NCBI RefSeq assembly: GCF_047948215.1
Contig: NC_134465.1
Span: 47,275,946-47,339,945, forward strand
Source: Lycorma delicatula
Taxonomy: Eukaryota > Arthropoda > Insecta > Hemiptera > Fulgoridae
Length of the DNA stretch: 64,000 bases
Reading direction: 5' to 3'
Notes under the pieces: model-generated
Databases searched by the model: none
The model's input: only the letters and a program-made list of their open reading frames with translations
What the model was told of the DNA's origin: nothing
Part shown: in pieces, positions 12,501-27,500 of the stretch
Numbering within the stretch: position 1 is the stretch's first letter
Layout: the number at the start of each line of letters is the position of its first letter
Made by a program: the position numbers and the translations under genes

Positions 12501-15500
12501 GTTACAGTAAAACTATTAAGTGTATAAGTGAAAGAAATAATGCAATAAACTTCATTCATAAACTGTTAGGGTAGATAGCAAAGGTATTTGCAAGTGAACA
12601 CTGTAAAATTATTTGTTAATACAAGACTATTCATTAGAAATGATTAAAACTAGCGGTTTATTTTGTTAATGGGTCTGAATTCTAGTTTTCTATTTATCTA
12701 CCTGGAATAAATTCCAAAAAATTATTAATTTTGAACTCTGTCTTATGTGTAATCTGCATTTATTATTTACTATTGACATTTTTCACTGTTTGATGTATAA
12801 TATTTTGATTGTTATCTTTGTTGATTACGCTCTGTTTTTATGCCATGCTTACAGTTTTGATTATGTTATGTTTTATGTCATGTAATACATTATGTATTAA
12901 TTATCTGATTTGTTAATATTAACAATATTATTATCATTTACTACTATTATCCTGATTATTATTGTGGTTGTAATTACTATATTAATGTTAGAGTATTTAA
13001 TATTTTAATTAACTATTTTATTATTATTACTTATTATTTTCATTATTGTATTTATCACCATTGTTATTATTATTAATTTGTCAGGTTGTAATTAAGAACA
13101 TTTTAAACAATAAATTGTAATTATACAAACATTCTAAATTGTTAACCTCTCAACATCCTGATCGAGCTGCAAAACACTTGACAGTATCATTATTAAATAA
13201 ATATAAGATAATAGTACTTCAAACTTTCAACACATTTACAAGTTTTTCAACTGATTCACCCACATAGTTAATCTTAATAGATTTATGATTTACTTTTATG
13301 AGTCTGGCAAATGATTTTACATCAGATTCCAAATACACTTTTATATGTTCATATATTTTTAACTGTCCTATTTTTTCAATGTAGTACTTTGTGCAGTTTG
13401 AGCAGTTCTTCTGGTGTTCTACGTGGAAACAAGCCTGTTATGCCATTGCTGCCCTCTAGCCATCTCTGGCCCATGCTATTTCCTTTATCCCTTTGTAGTT
13501 TTTAATTTTTATCTCTTCTATTAACTTCTCCTAGTTTCCTTTTTCCTTTTCATAGCAGTTAAGTTTACACATATCAGGCTTATACATAAACCATTAAACA
13601 AGTGTTTGTTTTTATTCTATTTAGTCCAGTAAATTTTAAGAGCTTTTTCTGAATCTTCATTTTTATGGGTTTTTGGATGGTGTTTTTTTTAAATTTTGGT
13701 TGTCTTCCTTTAATTTTTATTTAATTTTTTTTTGTGTGTAGATGCTTCAGAAAGCAAGTTGTTGACACATTAATAAAAAAAAGTAATAATATATATTTCT
13801 ATTTACATGAGTTTTATATTAACCATAAATTTGAAAAAAATAATATATTTAACTAATAAGAAAATATTACAAATAAAATACAAACAACAAAGAATTAATT
13901 TAATTTATTAACATTACAAGCATAATGAAAATCATAGTAACATTACATTATATTGTATTCTGTTACTTACTTGACAGGTATCAATTGGATTTTCACCAAG
14001 TCTTAATCTATCTGCAACTTGTTTAGGTATCATTTGATATAAAAGTTCATCTGTCCTTCTCATTTCTTCATCTAATTTACGCATTGATTCTTCTAACTTT
14101 TTAGATTTTTGTTGTTCTTGATCTAGTGCTAGTTTCAGTTCAACTGATTGTTGTGTTCCTGCCAGCATTAAATCTCTGTACAAGTAAAATCATAAAAGAA
14201 AATACTTAACTGATTTTATATCAAGTAATTTCTAATAAATTAATTTTTACTTTCCTCTCAATATGTATATAACTGCTATAGCCATAAGGAAAAGTATGGT
14301 GATCAGTCTGAATTTCAGATTTGGAGAGTTTTACAAATTTCAATGTAACTTTCCAGTATGGGACCACCAAGTCCAAGCCCCCAAACCCGGGCAATTCAAA
14401 ATTTTAAATGGAAAGAATAGGTTTGTGGCACACATCATTTTAATGAACAATGAAAAAAATCTTCTGATGTAAAAACTATCAGGTTATGACTACACTAGCA
14501 AAAGTGGTGGCTACTTAATATTTTCAAAGCTAGTTGTGAAAGTGACCTACAGTACACCCCAAGTAATGGTCTGAAACAGAAAAATAGGTTGTTTTGAGAA
14601 AGGAACTTTGATAATTTTTATTTTCTATATTTACCAGTTGAAAAATTTTTAAGGGTCACATATTTCATGAACATTCAGTATATTACAAAAAAACACTTTT
14701 TTTAATATAATATTTACTAACCTGCTGAAATCATGCATTGATAAATCATTAATATAAAGACCGGTTCGTACTAATGCATTTAAATCAGGCATAACTGGTG
14801 TTCCTAAGTACATCATCATTCTCCAATTATCCATATATATCATTTGACCTGAAATTAAAAGATATTCATTAAATATGATAAATTAAAAAAAAAAATCATC
14901 ATCCTGAAATCTGCTGATTCAGGGTTGGATCTGATTCAGACTTAGACTATATAACATTTTATATACAGGCATATATAGAGTCGCTGGCATAAATACCAAT
15001 GACTCTGGTCACTCTTAGAAATAAATTTTTATCAAAATTCTACTGTAGAAAAAAATACCTTTAAGTCTAAGATGTTTTTCATCAGGACTACCTTCTAATT
15101 CATCGCTCATAACAACAACATCACGCTTTCTTTCTGCTGGTTTTTCAGTAAGTACTGGTTCAACCGTAACTAATTCAAATATATTATTTGTTCTATTTAG
15201 AATCTGAAATAATAATGCAAATTTGATTACAAATACTTCAACCAGAGTAAAATTTGATTTAAATTAAAAAAAAGATTAAATATGAATACTTTCTGAATAC
15301 ACAAATGATGAAAAAGCAGGATAATACATAAGGAATAGGCTATGAAAATATTCTTCGAAAACTGCCGAGATTTGTTTGTTAAACCTCTGTCTTTCTTTAG
15401 CAAACTTCTGGATTACAATTTTAGATAGGGAAAACACCTGTTGCATGCCATAAATTATTTCTCATGAAAATAATTATTTGCTACAAGTAAATCTGGAAAA

Positions 15501-18500
15501 CAGCCTTTCATTAAGTAATTAAAAAAAGGTTTCCACGTAGTTAGAAAGTAAATCAAATTTTAAATTAAAATTTAAAAAAATTATTTTAATAAAATGTAAC
15601 TTACTTTATGAAATTTTCTAAAAGAATTTGTAAAATTAATGATTGAAAATTATCTATCTGTATAACACTATTAATTATGAAACAGAAGGATAGTTATAGT
15701 TTGAACTTCTATAGGTATAACAATATCCTAATCAGGCATGGCAATTTTCAAATGTTACAAAATTTATTTTTCATCAGAAAATGGTTGTGGTGTGTAGTGT
15801 AGCTGTAACTGAAATAACAATACAGTAATTTTTAGATGCCATAGTTTACAAATATTAAAAAAAAAATTTGTATGAACTATTTTTATCCATGGATAATACG
15901 AAGGGAAACCCCTGGTTTTCCCTGGTTTTTGAATGTGTGTGTGTGTGTGCGCGCGCGTGTTTGTAAATATATATACATGACTATTATAAGCCAGTGCCAT
16001 TAATTAAACCAAAGTACAAGTCAACAATTTTGACAATCAAGTAAAAAAAATAAAATAAATAGAAACATAACTTGGAAAACTGGACCCTTTAACATTATTA
16101 CTTCAAAGAATAGAAGGTAGGCAGCAATAATATTAATCTCAGTTTACTGCAACATAAAGTGGAAAATTATGAGACGAACTATATTATTATGAGACATAAT
16201 ATTGGATCATTAAAAGATATAAACTGGAAAACAAGATCTTCCATATGATAAAATGATTCAGTAGATTTCTATTCTGAATTAAATTCTGCATTAAGTTTCA
16301 AAGTTTATTATAAAAATACTTTATAATGAAATATACGTAAAAAAAGATTTAACAGTGAAATAGCCCAACAGGTAGGTAAAGTTACTGATATTAACCGAAA
16401 GTTCAAGGTTCAATTCTTAGCTTGGACTCACTCAGCATTTTTCATCATACACAAAAATGAAAAAGAGAAATACTTTTTAGGTATCACATATTAAAAAAAA
16501 CTCATTAGATCAGTATTTTTAAGTATGAAATTGACTCATACTATAAGTATAGAGAAATAAATATTCGAGGGGATGTTAAATGAAGAAAACTTAAATAATT
16601 TTATCTCCTAATTTATTGTTTATAAAAGGTAGACATTTAAATAATTTTTTTCAAATCCCCATGGTGTGGAATACAAGTATTCCAACTCTTTAAAAGTGAA
16701 CAAATATCTCAAGAAAAATTCTTTTGAATAAGAGAGTTGCCACAAATTCACCATTTGTTTCATTTCTTCAACAAATCTGAAAGACTTGTCATTCATCACT
16801 TTTTTTAAGAAATTCAAAAGTGTAGAAATCACACTCATTTGTAAGTTATAAATAAACAATACTAGACAATGAATTAAATCATATCATATTCACATATTTT
16901 GACATCATATCTAATATTGAGGAATGAGCCTTCATGGAAAAGATTAATCATGTCTCTGCAGATCAAATAGGTCAAATCATGTAGCTGAAAACACACTGTG
17001 TTGTTTGTATTAAGCAATGGATTTTGGAATGAATTAATTTTGTTCAGTCTTATTACTATCTTAAGTTTATTAACAGTGCAGAGTCATAATGCCTCAAAAT
17101 TGTGTAAATGATGGGGATGCTTTTTGTTATGTATCTGATTAGTTAAATTTATTTAAAACTAAGGGTGATAGAAAAATTGTATTTACAGTTCTGTAATGTA
17201 TGCAAAAAAGCAATTCAAGAAATGATATCACACTTAGAGAAGCATTAAACAATTTTTTTTTGTTTATCAGTGTTACCACATCAAGTAATTGTTTATTAAG
17301 AAAAAAATTCAGTCAAGTTCTACACAATAAATATCAGTTTTTGCTTCCTTATACCTTTGAATTCATAGGCTTTGGATTTAGAAAATCACAATGGAATATT
17401 TATAAACATTACTAGCAGTTCCTAAAAAAATTTAAGTTTCCATAGACAGAAAAACAGTCCCCAGTCTCACAGATTCACCATTTCATAATCCACAATGTAA
17501 AACTGGTTACATCATATTGACTTATTTACTTCAATAAAGAAAGGATGAAGAAAAATGGAAAAGAGGAGTTCCATTATTCTAAGAATAATGGAAGAGAGTA
17601 AGAGGACAATCAATTCATGGAGGGACTGCTTCTAATCAGGATAGTTTATTGTCTTGCCCAAGACTAAGATTAAAAAAATAACTAATACATCTAAGAAATA
17701 AGAACACAGTAGATTTTCGTTATGCCAACTTTCTCTCAACTATCTAACTCTTTGAATAATGAGCCAAAAAAATGAATATTAACATCAACAGTTACATTAA
17801 TGTTAAATTATTTAAGTTCAATTACATGTAACTGTAACTTAAATGTAGATGTAGATCTTAAACTACTTTACAGCAGGTGCATTTATGTATATAATCAAAA
17901 AATTATATCAGTGACAGCCATTTTTTTTCCTTGTCATGATATAATTCCTGTTCTGAATCAGTAAACCTTAATTTGTTTTTTCTTTTTATTACTAAAAATA
18001 GAAGTTTACTAGCAATGCAAACTGTTAATGATCTATACATTGTGAAAGCAAAGAAGTGTAATATTCCATATGAAAAACAAAACAATGAAAGCAAAAATCT
18101 TTAACAACAACATTGATTTTTTAGAAATATAAAGACAAGAAAAAATTAGTATAAATAAATAATTACACGAGTAACTAGCAAAGTACAGAAATAATTCTTA
18201 ATCATCAAGAAAAGCTTTTCAATTTCTGTATTTTAATAAAAAAAAAGGATAAATAAAATAAGGGAATTATTTCACATATAATGCTGTAATGTTCCTATAA
18301 AAAGGAAACCTCAATTCGTTGAAAGATTTTTGGAATTGTGGTATCACCCATTAATGAATCTGTAATACCTAGATCTTAAAAAATAGCATCTTTAAAATTG
18401 AAGGATGTAAAGTAAAAATAAATGGCAAAGACATGAAATCATGTTTAACAAATTAAACCTTTAAAAATCACGGAATTTCATCAGTACTGTATGCAAGTTC

Positions 18501-21500
18501 CAGCATGCTGTCATATAATTATGATTACTGATTGCAGCATATTTTTTTATTTAAAAAAAATATGTTATAGCATGTATGTAAAATACAATTCATAAATTAA
18601 ACATCCGTAAAATAAAATTTTAATTCATATTTCAGGGTAATGAAATATTTACATTTTTATAAAATAATAAAAATCACAACTCATTTCCTAAACAAGTAGC
18701 TTTAGTGGAAAGATTCCATCTGTCCTGCTATATGCGCCTGATGTTGGCTTGGGATTCTTGTTTTGGCATGCCACGATACCTAAGTGATCGCTCTTTAACT
18801 AAGAGGTCGACAGGGGGAACCGATGATAATACACAAGCCGTCATAAGAGATGGTGCGGTATGCAGAAGTCATATTTATAAGAGCTTGCCTATGCAGAGTT
18901 CTAAGTCTTGCAACATATCTTGTAACACAAAGTGCTTTTTTCCATATAGGTGCAGCATACAATAATACAGAGGTTAAAGTTGAGGCAATGACCTGCCGCC
19001 TAGACGTGGAGCTTCATGTCCAGCCAACAATCTTGTTAAAGCCTTTGCGGTATTCTTGACCTCTTTACATTTCTGTGCGAGATGAGGACTAAACTTTAGA
19101 GCTGGGTCTATAATGACACCAAGATATTTTGTTACTGCCACACGGTCTAGTCTACGATCGCCCACGCAGAGATTTAGGTCTCTGAGTCACCTTCTTCCAG
19201 CCAGAAAAATATAGTGACATTTATCTAAAGACAAAGATAGTTGTCGGTCCGAGAGCCAGTTATTAACTAATGTTAGCACTTCATTACCGGTAACTTCAAG
19301 GTCACGTTCAGTTTTGACTTCAATTAATATAGCCAAATCATCAGCATAAGCAACTATTTCCGAGCCTTCAGGTAATCTCAGTCTGAGTATTCCATCAATT
19401 ACTATTAGCCAAAGCAACGGGCCTAACACAGACCCCTGCAGTACTCCTCCATGAAGCTGATATCTAAATTTACCTTCGAGCGCCTCGACCAAAGTTCACC
19501 TATCAGTCAGATATTCTCGTACTTGTCTTTTGATATAGGAACTAATCTGTTTGTCCGTGAGAGCTGCCATAATCGTATCCCACCGGACCGATCCAAAGGC
19601 ATTTTTTATATCTAACAGAATAAGCAATGGGATTCTTCTGGTACACCACGTACCAGATCTGACAGATAATACCCAGTTGGTAATTTTATCCAGAGCTTGC
19701 AGCGTGGATCTATGTTTCCTGAACCCATACAACATAATACTGTGTAAACCGATTAACACTGGAATCCACAAACATAAAAAATAAAATAAAGTAATTACAA
19801 TAAATATTAAACTGGAAAAATGGATGCACATTTACCCATATACAAGCGCAGCATCAGAATTAACCTTTGAAAATCACGTCACAGAAATCTGACACATATA
19901 AAGATACAATCTTCAACATGAAAATTATACATGACAGTCATGAATTTGAAATTCTCAAGCAATAAAAAAATTTACAAATTCACTATATTTGACCACAAAT
20001 TGAACAAGTTTAACCATTTTAAGAATGAGTGCTATAACTGGTTGTTGGTGATTGAGAAGGTAGAGGATTAGAGCATTTGGCTTAACCCCATTGGCAATTC
20101 AGTTATTAGGCTTGTTATGCAGTGTTTGATAGCTGCTTATTCAGTCGACAAACAGCCTTCCTACCTGATACTTAGTTTGTTCAGTTCTTAGCACCCTCAG
20201 CATGGAAAACCACACCTAATCCATAGAACTAATAATAGAGATGAAGGAATCAAGGATAAGAAAGTAGGTGGTGAAAAAGTCAATTAATAAAAGGTTCCCC
20301 GATTTACTCATCAGGGTATGAGTCACACATTACTTAGGAACAGCATCATTTATAATATCTTTTCAGATAAGACTTTATCATAGTCTTGAAAAGAACACAT
20401 AATTGCACTATTTATTATTAAGGTATGGAGTTGTAATTTTTATCAATTTAAAAAACCAAATTACGTAATTAAATTATTTAATTATAAAAACTATCAGCTA
20501 CTTACCGTTAATATTATTATTATTTTCTCTTTTTTTCACGTTAAGCACTTTCACAGAAAGTATGTAAGTGTTTTGTTGGAATGTATGAAATACATTTTTA
20601 ACCTAATATAGCTAGGAGTGTTTGATAAAATCATGTAAAATCAAGAGAAGGTTCTCATAGTACATTGTTGAAATCATTCTTAGTTTCTCACACTTCCACT
20701 GGAAGCATACAACGAGTTTCAGTCGACATATTTATAATCCTGTTGGCACTTGTTTGAGTCAATCAAGTATTGTAATTTGTGAAAAATTGATAAAGGAGAA
20801 TTTCTTACAATGATCAAATTTAGTTTCTGAAAGATGAAATCACACAGGAAACTCAAACCAAACCAGATAAATGTTGTGAAGAATCAGCCATTGATTACAA
20901 AGTCTACAAGTTGGTAGAGCTATTTTTCTAGAGTTATTAGAGAATATTGAAAAAATACCCATCATATGGTAATAAAGGATAGAAGATTAAAATGTTCAAG
21001 ATTGCTAGGACAAAAATCATAGTTTATATGAATATCTATAAATATGACAACTATATGTAAAATGTACGTTGCCAATTTGCTTACAATTGATCAAATGTGT
21101 GAACAAGTAAATATTTCTAAACATAACTTAAGATCGTTTCTATGTATTTGAGGGGAATTTTTGTACAATTTCACAATAGTTGATGAAACATAATATTTCA
21201 TTATCAACCTGAAACCGAGGAACAATTGAAACAGCCAGGTATAGTCAAACTTGCTTTAAAGAAGGCAAAAACCATTCCATTAGCAAGAAAGGTGATGGCC
21301 ATTGATTTTTGGGATGCTTATGGCACAATCTTTATTGTTTCTTAAGGTTAAAACACATAATATTATGCATATTTGCTAGATTATCTAAATGAGGAAATAA
21401 AGAAACAGTGACCACATCTGACAAAAAAGAAGGTTTTTTTCACTAAGACAATGGAACACTTCATTTTTCAACAAAATCGTTTGAATTATGTTATGAAATT

Positions 21501-24500
21501 CTTCCACATTCAGCCTACTCACCAGACTTAGCACCTTTGTACTATTATCTATTTCCATATGTGAGAAATGACCTGTTGGAAAAAAATTTATGCAAAATGA
21601 TAAAATTATTGCTGGAATATTTTTGCCTATTTTCAAGACTTGAATAAATCATACTACAAGAAAGGGATTGAAGCACTTGGAGTATATTTTTTAAGTGTAT
21701 AACTTTGAAAGAAGGTTTTATTAAGAAATAAAAAAAGATTTTTCTCAAAAAATTATGACTTATTTTTACATGGACTTATCAAACATCCCTCTCATATTTA
21801 TAATTTCATACATTTTGATGATAAATTCTCTGAGAAAGCACTCCACATAAATAATAGGGAAAAAATTGTAATAAGTAAAAGCAGTTTAAAATTATTTTTA
21901 TAAATAATTATTATCCCCTACTCGGATGCATTCTGCTACACTATTTATATACTAAATTGTTGTTTGCATTAATTTATTTCATTTTACCTACTTATTTCCA
22001 GTTATTACTTAAATCGTTATTAGTTAAATAATGATATCGCTATGTTAATCTTAACTTAACAAACCAAATCTTTTTAAATAATTGGCATCATATAAGTCTC
22101 AATTAAGCTGGTTAACAGGAAATCTACTGTATTTCTTTGATTATAAATAAAGTAAATTTTTATACCGTTTGAAATTTAAATGCGATAAGTGGTCTTACTA
22201 AATCAAACCAGTTTGTTATTTTTTTTCCAACTAAATCTGGTAATATAACTAATAATGAGTTACCAATACTTCTAACAACCATATCAGAACTGAAACAAAT
22301 TAAGAAATATTTTTTATAATCATTATTTAAATAATTAATAAGAAAAAATCAGTAAAATTAAACTTAAAATGTAATTTACAATCTCTATATTTACAATAAT
22401 TTTATAAAATTATTTACAATATGAGTTCAAATAAATATACAGCCTAATTATTTTTTATAATAATATTATAAGTATTTTTTCAGGTGTAATTAATTTTTTC
22501 TTATTGAAAATAATAAATTCATTCTAATGAATTTAAGTGACAATAATCACAGTAATAATTGCTTCTCATTGATCAATTTTATTTTTTTTTTTTTTTTGTC
22601 TTCAGTCACTTGACTGGTTTGATGCAGCTCTCCAAGATTCCCTATCTAGTGCTAGTCGTTTCATTTCAGTATACCCTCTACATCCTACATCCCCAACAAT
22701 TTGTTTTACATATTCCAAACGTGGCCTGCCTACACAATTTTTCCCTTCTACCTGTCCTTCCAAAATTAAAGCGACTATTCCAGGATGCCTTAGTATGTGG
22801 CCTATAAGTCTGTCTCTTCTTTTAACTATATTTTTCCAAATGCTTCTTTCTTCATCTATTTGCCGCAATACCTCCTCATTTGTCACTTTATCCACCCATC
22901 TGATTTTTAACATTCTCCTATAGCACCACATTTCAAAAGCTTCTAACCTTTTCTTCTCAGATACTCCGATTGTCCAAGTTTCACTTCCATATAAAGCGAC
23001 ACTCCAAACATACACTTTCAAAAATCTTTTCCTGACATTTAAATTAATTTTTGATGTAAACAACTTATATTTCTTACTGAAGGCTCGTTTAGCTTGTGCT
23101 ATTCGGCATTTTATATCGCTCCTGCTTCGTCCATCTTTAGTAATTCTACTTCCCAAATAACAAAATTCTTCTACCTCCATAATCTTTTCTCCTCCTATTT
23201 TCACATTCAGTGGTCCATCTTTGTTATTTCTACTACATTTCATTACTTTTGTTTTGTTCTTGTTTATTTTCATGCCATAGTTCTTGCGTAGGACTTCATC
23301 TATGCCGTTCATTGTTTCTTCTAAATCCTTTTTATTCTCGGCTAGAATTACTATATCATCAGCAAATCGTAGCATCTTTATCTTTTCACCTTGTACTGTT
23401 ACTCCGAATCTAAATTGTTCTTTAACATCATTAACTGCTAGTTCCATGTAAAGATTAAAAAGTAACGGAGATAGAGAACATCCTTGTCGGACTCCCTTTC
23501 TTATTATGGCTTCTTTCTTATGTTCTTCAATTGCTACTGTTGCTGTTTGGTTCCTGTACATGTTAGCAATTGTTCTTCTATCTCTGTATTTGAACCCTAA
23601 TTTTTTTAAAATGCTGAACATTTTATTCCAGTCTACGTTATCGAATGCCTTTTCTAGGTCTATAAACGCCAAGTATGTTGGTTTGTTTTTCTTTAATCTT
23701 CCTTCTACTATTAATCTGAGGCCTAAAATTGCTTCCCGTGTCCCTATACTTTTCCTGAAACCAAATTGGTCTTCTCCTAACACTTCCTCCACTCTCCTCT
23801 CAATTCTTCTGTATAGAATCCTAGTTAAGATTTTTGATGCATGACTAGTTAAACTAATTGTTCTGTATTCTTCACATTTATCTGCCTCTGATTTCTTTGG
23901 TATCATTACTATAACACTTTTTTTGAAGTCTGACGGAAATTCCCCTTTTTCATAAATATTACACACCAGTTTGTATAATCTATCAATCGCCTCCTCCCCT
24001 GCACTGCGCAGTAATTCTACAGGTATTCCGTCTATTCCAGGAGCCTTTCTGCCATTTAAATCTTTTAATGCTCTCTTAAATTCAGATCTCAGTATTGTTT
24101 CTCCCATTTCATCCTCCTCAACTTCCTCTTCTTCCTCTATAAAACCATTTTCTAATTCATTTCCTCCGTATAACTCTTCAATATATTCCACCCATCTATC
24201 GACTTTACCTTTCGTATTATATATAGGTGTACCATCTTTGTTTAACACATTATTAGATTTTAATTTATGTACCCCAAAATTTTCTTTAACTTTCCTGTAT
24301 GCTCCGTCTATTTTACCAATGTTCATTTCTCTTTCCACTTCTGAACACTTTTCTTTAATCCACTCTTCTTTCGCCAGTTTGCACTTCCTGTTTATAGCAT
24401 TTCTTAATTGCCGATAGTTCCTTTTACTTTCTTCATCACTAGCATTCTTATATTTTCTACGTTCATCCATCAGCTGCAATATATCGTCTGAAACCCAAGG

Positions 24501-27500
24501 TTTTCTACCAGTTCTCTTTATTCCGCCTAAGTTCGCTTCTGCTGATTTAAGAATTTCCTTTTTAACATTCTCCCATTCTTCTTCTACATTTTCTATCTTA
24601 TCTTTTTTACTCAGACCTCTAGCGATGTCCTCCTCAAAAATCTTCTTTACCTCCTCTTCCTCAAGCTTCTCTAAATTCCACCGATTCATCTGACACCTTT
24701 TCTTCAGGTTTTTAAACCCCAATCTACATTTCATTATCACCAAATTATGGTCGCTATCAATGTCTGCTCCAGGGTAAGTTTTGCAGTCAACGAGTTGATT
24801 TCTAAATCTTTGCTTAACCATGATATAATCTATCTGATACCTTGCAGTATCGCCTGGCTTTTTCCAAGTGTATATTCTTCTATTATGATTTTTAAATTGG
24901 GTGTTGGCAATTACTAAATTATACTTCGTGCAAAACTCTATAAGTCGGTCCCCTCTTTCATTCCTTTTGCCCAGCCCGTATTCACCCACTATATTTCCTT
25001 CCTTGCCTTTTCCAATGCTTGCATTCCAATCTCCAACTATTATTAAATTTTCATCTCCTTTTACGTGTTTAATTGCTTCATCAATCTCTTCGTATACACA
25101 TTCTACCTCATCATCATCATGGGCGCTTGTAGGCATATAGACGTTAACAATCGTTGTCGGTTTAGGTTTTGAATTTATCCTTATTACAATGACTCTATCG
25201 CTACGCGTCTTGAAATACTCCACTCTCCTCCCTATTTTCTTGTTCATCACGAAACCTACTCCTGCCTGCCCATTATTTGACGCTGAGTTAATTACTCTAA
25301 AGTCACCCGACCAAAAGTCGCCTTCCTCTTCCCACCGAACCTCACTAATTCCTACTATATCAACGTTTACCCTATCCATTTCCCTTTTTAAATTCTCTAG
25401 CCTACCAACCTTTTTTAAGCTTCTAACATTCCACGCTCCGACTCGTATTTTATTTATTTATTTATTTTATTCAATTTTATTTATTTGAAACTATTTTATA
25501 TATAAATTCCATATGTACATAAATGAAGCACCAAACATCATAACTGAACCGAACTCACAAAGCGAGAGCGCTTTCAATCATCTTTCTTGTTTGAGATTTT
25601 TTATCATAATTTATTATAAAATTAGTACAGCAATAATAATGAATAATATTAAAAAAAACACATCAGGAATTGAGAATGGAAAATGTTTTATGATGAGGAT
25701 GAAAATTTAAAATCAGTATAGTGAATATAACAGATTGAATATTTTCTCGATATCCAAAATTAATTGAATTGTCTTGTTCATAAATTCTTAAAAGGTTATC
25801 ATTTTTATGTTAAAATTTAAATTTATAAATAATTTATATATAGATAGATAAACTGAATATATTTTTGTTTAAACTTACCTGAAAACAATACAAAAAGGAA
25901 ATATTTCAAACAATACTGATGCGCTAACTGGAAGATGTTTTTCTTCTCTTGTCATAGTTAAAGATGCTAAAGTAAATGCCCTATTATCAAATGTCAGCTG
26001 GAATGTTACATGAACCGTATCAAATAATAATTCTTCTCTAACTAACTCTATACGCATTTCCTAAAAAAAAACATATGTACATATAAATAAATAGAAATTT
26101 TTATTTTTTTTTATATTAATCACAAATTTGTATTATTTTACTCTCTCGCTGTTCAATGCATTAATTATTAAAGAAACAAGAATAATTATTTATTTATTTA
26201 TAGCAACAATTTGACACCCAATAATAGTAAACATGATGAATGACAATGAATTTTGTAACATATGAAAATCCTATGCCTTTCTGAAGCTCAAACCTAGAAA
26301 CTTCAGATAAAAGCCAGAGATGCTACCACACTGTCATGGAGATCAGTGATTCTCTGCTTCTTAGATAATAATAATAATATGTATAATCAGAAAGCTTTTA
26401 CAAAGATTATCACTCTTTTATGTTGATTTAAGAGAACAATAAGAAAAATAGAAAATTGAATTCTGAATCCAAAATTACAAATTAAAAAACAATTTTTTTG
26501 CGGTTTTAACTTGATATAAATGTTAAAGATTAACCTTACATCTGGTACCACTTTAAGCTTCACTTAAAAATATAAAATGAATTATGTATTTAAAAATCCT
26601 CCATCATTAAACTTATTTAATACTGTTACTCAAAACATTGTAGAGTTGTATTAATTCCATTATATATTGCTTTTTATTTAATTAATTCACCAGTCAACGA
26701 TAGTAAAGATGGAAAAAGATATGACCACAATATAATAATTTTTCTAGTATCCATCTCCCTGTAATGAATAAACTTTCTATACAGTCCACTATATCACTTC
26801 TACAGCATCTAATGATAAAATAAGAAAAATTAAATCATGTTTTTGAACTTATGGTTGCAGTTTTCTATTTAGAAAGAAAACTCTACCAGGGCTTTAACAA
26901 ACCACAAGAAATGGTTATTAAATAAAGTAATGATTGCTAGCATATCTAGAGATATTCCAGAATGCCACTGGAGCTGCAGAATAGTGGTTATAAAGGATGA
27001 AATGTACCATTGTGATCATGTTGTAATGATTATGTATCATAATACATAAAGATGATAAAACTATTTTAAGAAATGTTAATCATTTTTGTTTATTTTAATT
27101 TCCAAGCTATTACAAGCTAATTGTCTAATTATGACCATCGATGAGAGATGAATTTTAGTAGTATGAGAAAAATATCAAGGCTGACTGGGATTCAAACCCA
27201 GAACGAATCAGATGAAGTAGAGATACTACCACTCTGGTACAGAGGTTGCCATATTACAATAATAATAAAAATAATACACTAGAAATATTTTAAATATCTT
27301 CCTTTTTAACTCTTTATATATATATAAAGAATTATATGAGTTGCAGTAAATATTTCTAAAAACAAATTTCTTCTGAGTTTTAATAAAGGACAACATCCAA
27401 AACATAAAGAAGACTGCATTTCACTCAAGAAATCATATAATTAATCGATTTCAACCCCATCCAAAATAATACAATTTTCAGAAGTTCAAAAAAAATCCAG

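Larger units (their letters stand above)
9929..13970. other. Intron 8 (4.0 kb)
   Basis: Contains a mariner relic (10850-11265), a type A SINE (11395-11635), a plus-strand TATA-containing block (12240-12550) and long ATT/TTA-rich low-complexity DNA (12640-13130). No host exon is recognisable. Confidence 0.65.
15204..22165. other. Intron 5 (7.0 kb)
   Basis: Holds a GT/GC microsatellite (15934-15960), a tRNA-like SINE fragment (16365-16450), an R1-like LINE relic (18690-19750) and a mariner with TIRs (20613-21792). The rest, including 16.5-18.6 kb, shows no recognisable feature apart from small random frames. Confidence 0.65.
22290..25878. other. Intron 4, mostly one RTE LINE
   Basis: The intron is 3.6 kb, of which about 2.9 kb is the RTE element. 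The flanks (22290-22572 and 25483-25878) are AT-rich and featureless. Confidence 0.8.

Noticed and set aside
13384..13500. Minus-strand peptide [14 protein letters not shown] resembling the end of an SH3 domain
   Set aside because: Only about 12 residues fit, no upstream SH3 motifs or good splice borders, and another frame is equally open; probably chance or repeat-derived.
15764..16000. 78-codon minus frame with His-Thr run
   Set aside because: Runs through the GT/GC microsatellite; no conserved signature.
22559..25488. Several plus-strand open frames over the RTE element (for example 23506-23844 and 23971-24417)
   Set aside because: They are antisense shadows of the long minus-strand reverse transcriptase frame; the same frames recur over copies 2-4.
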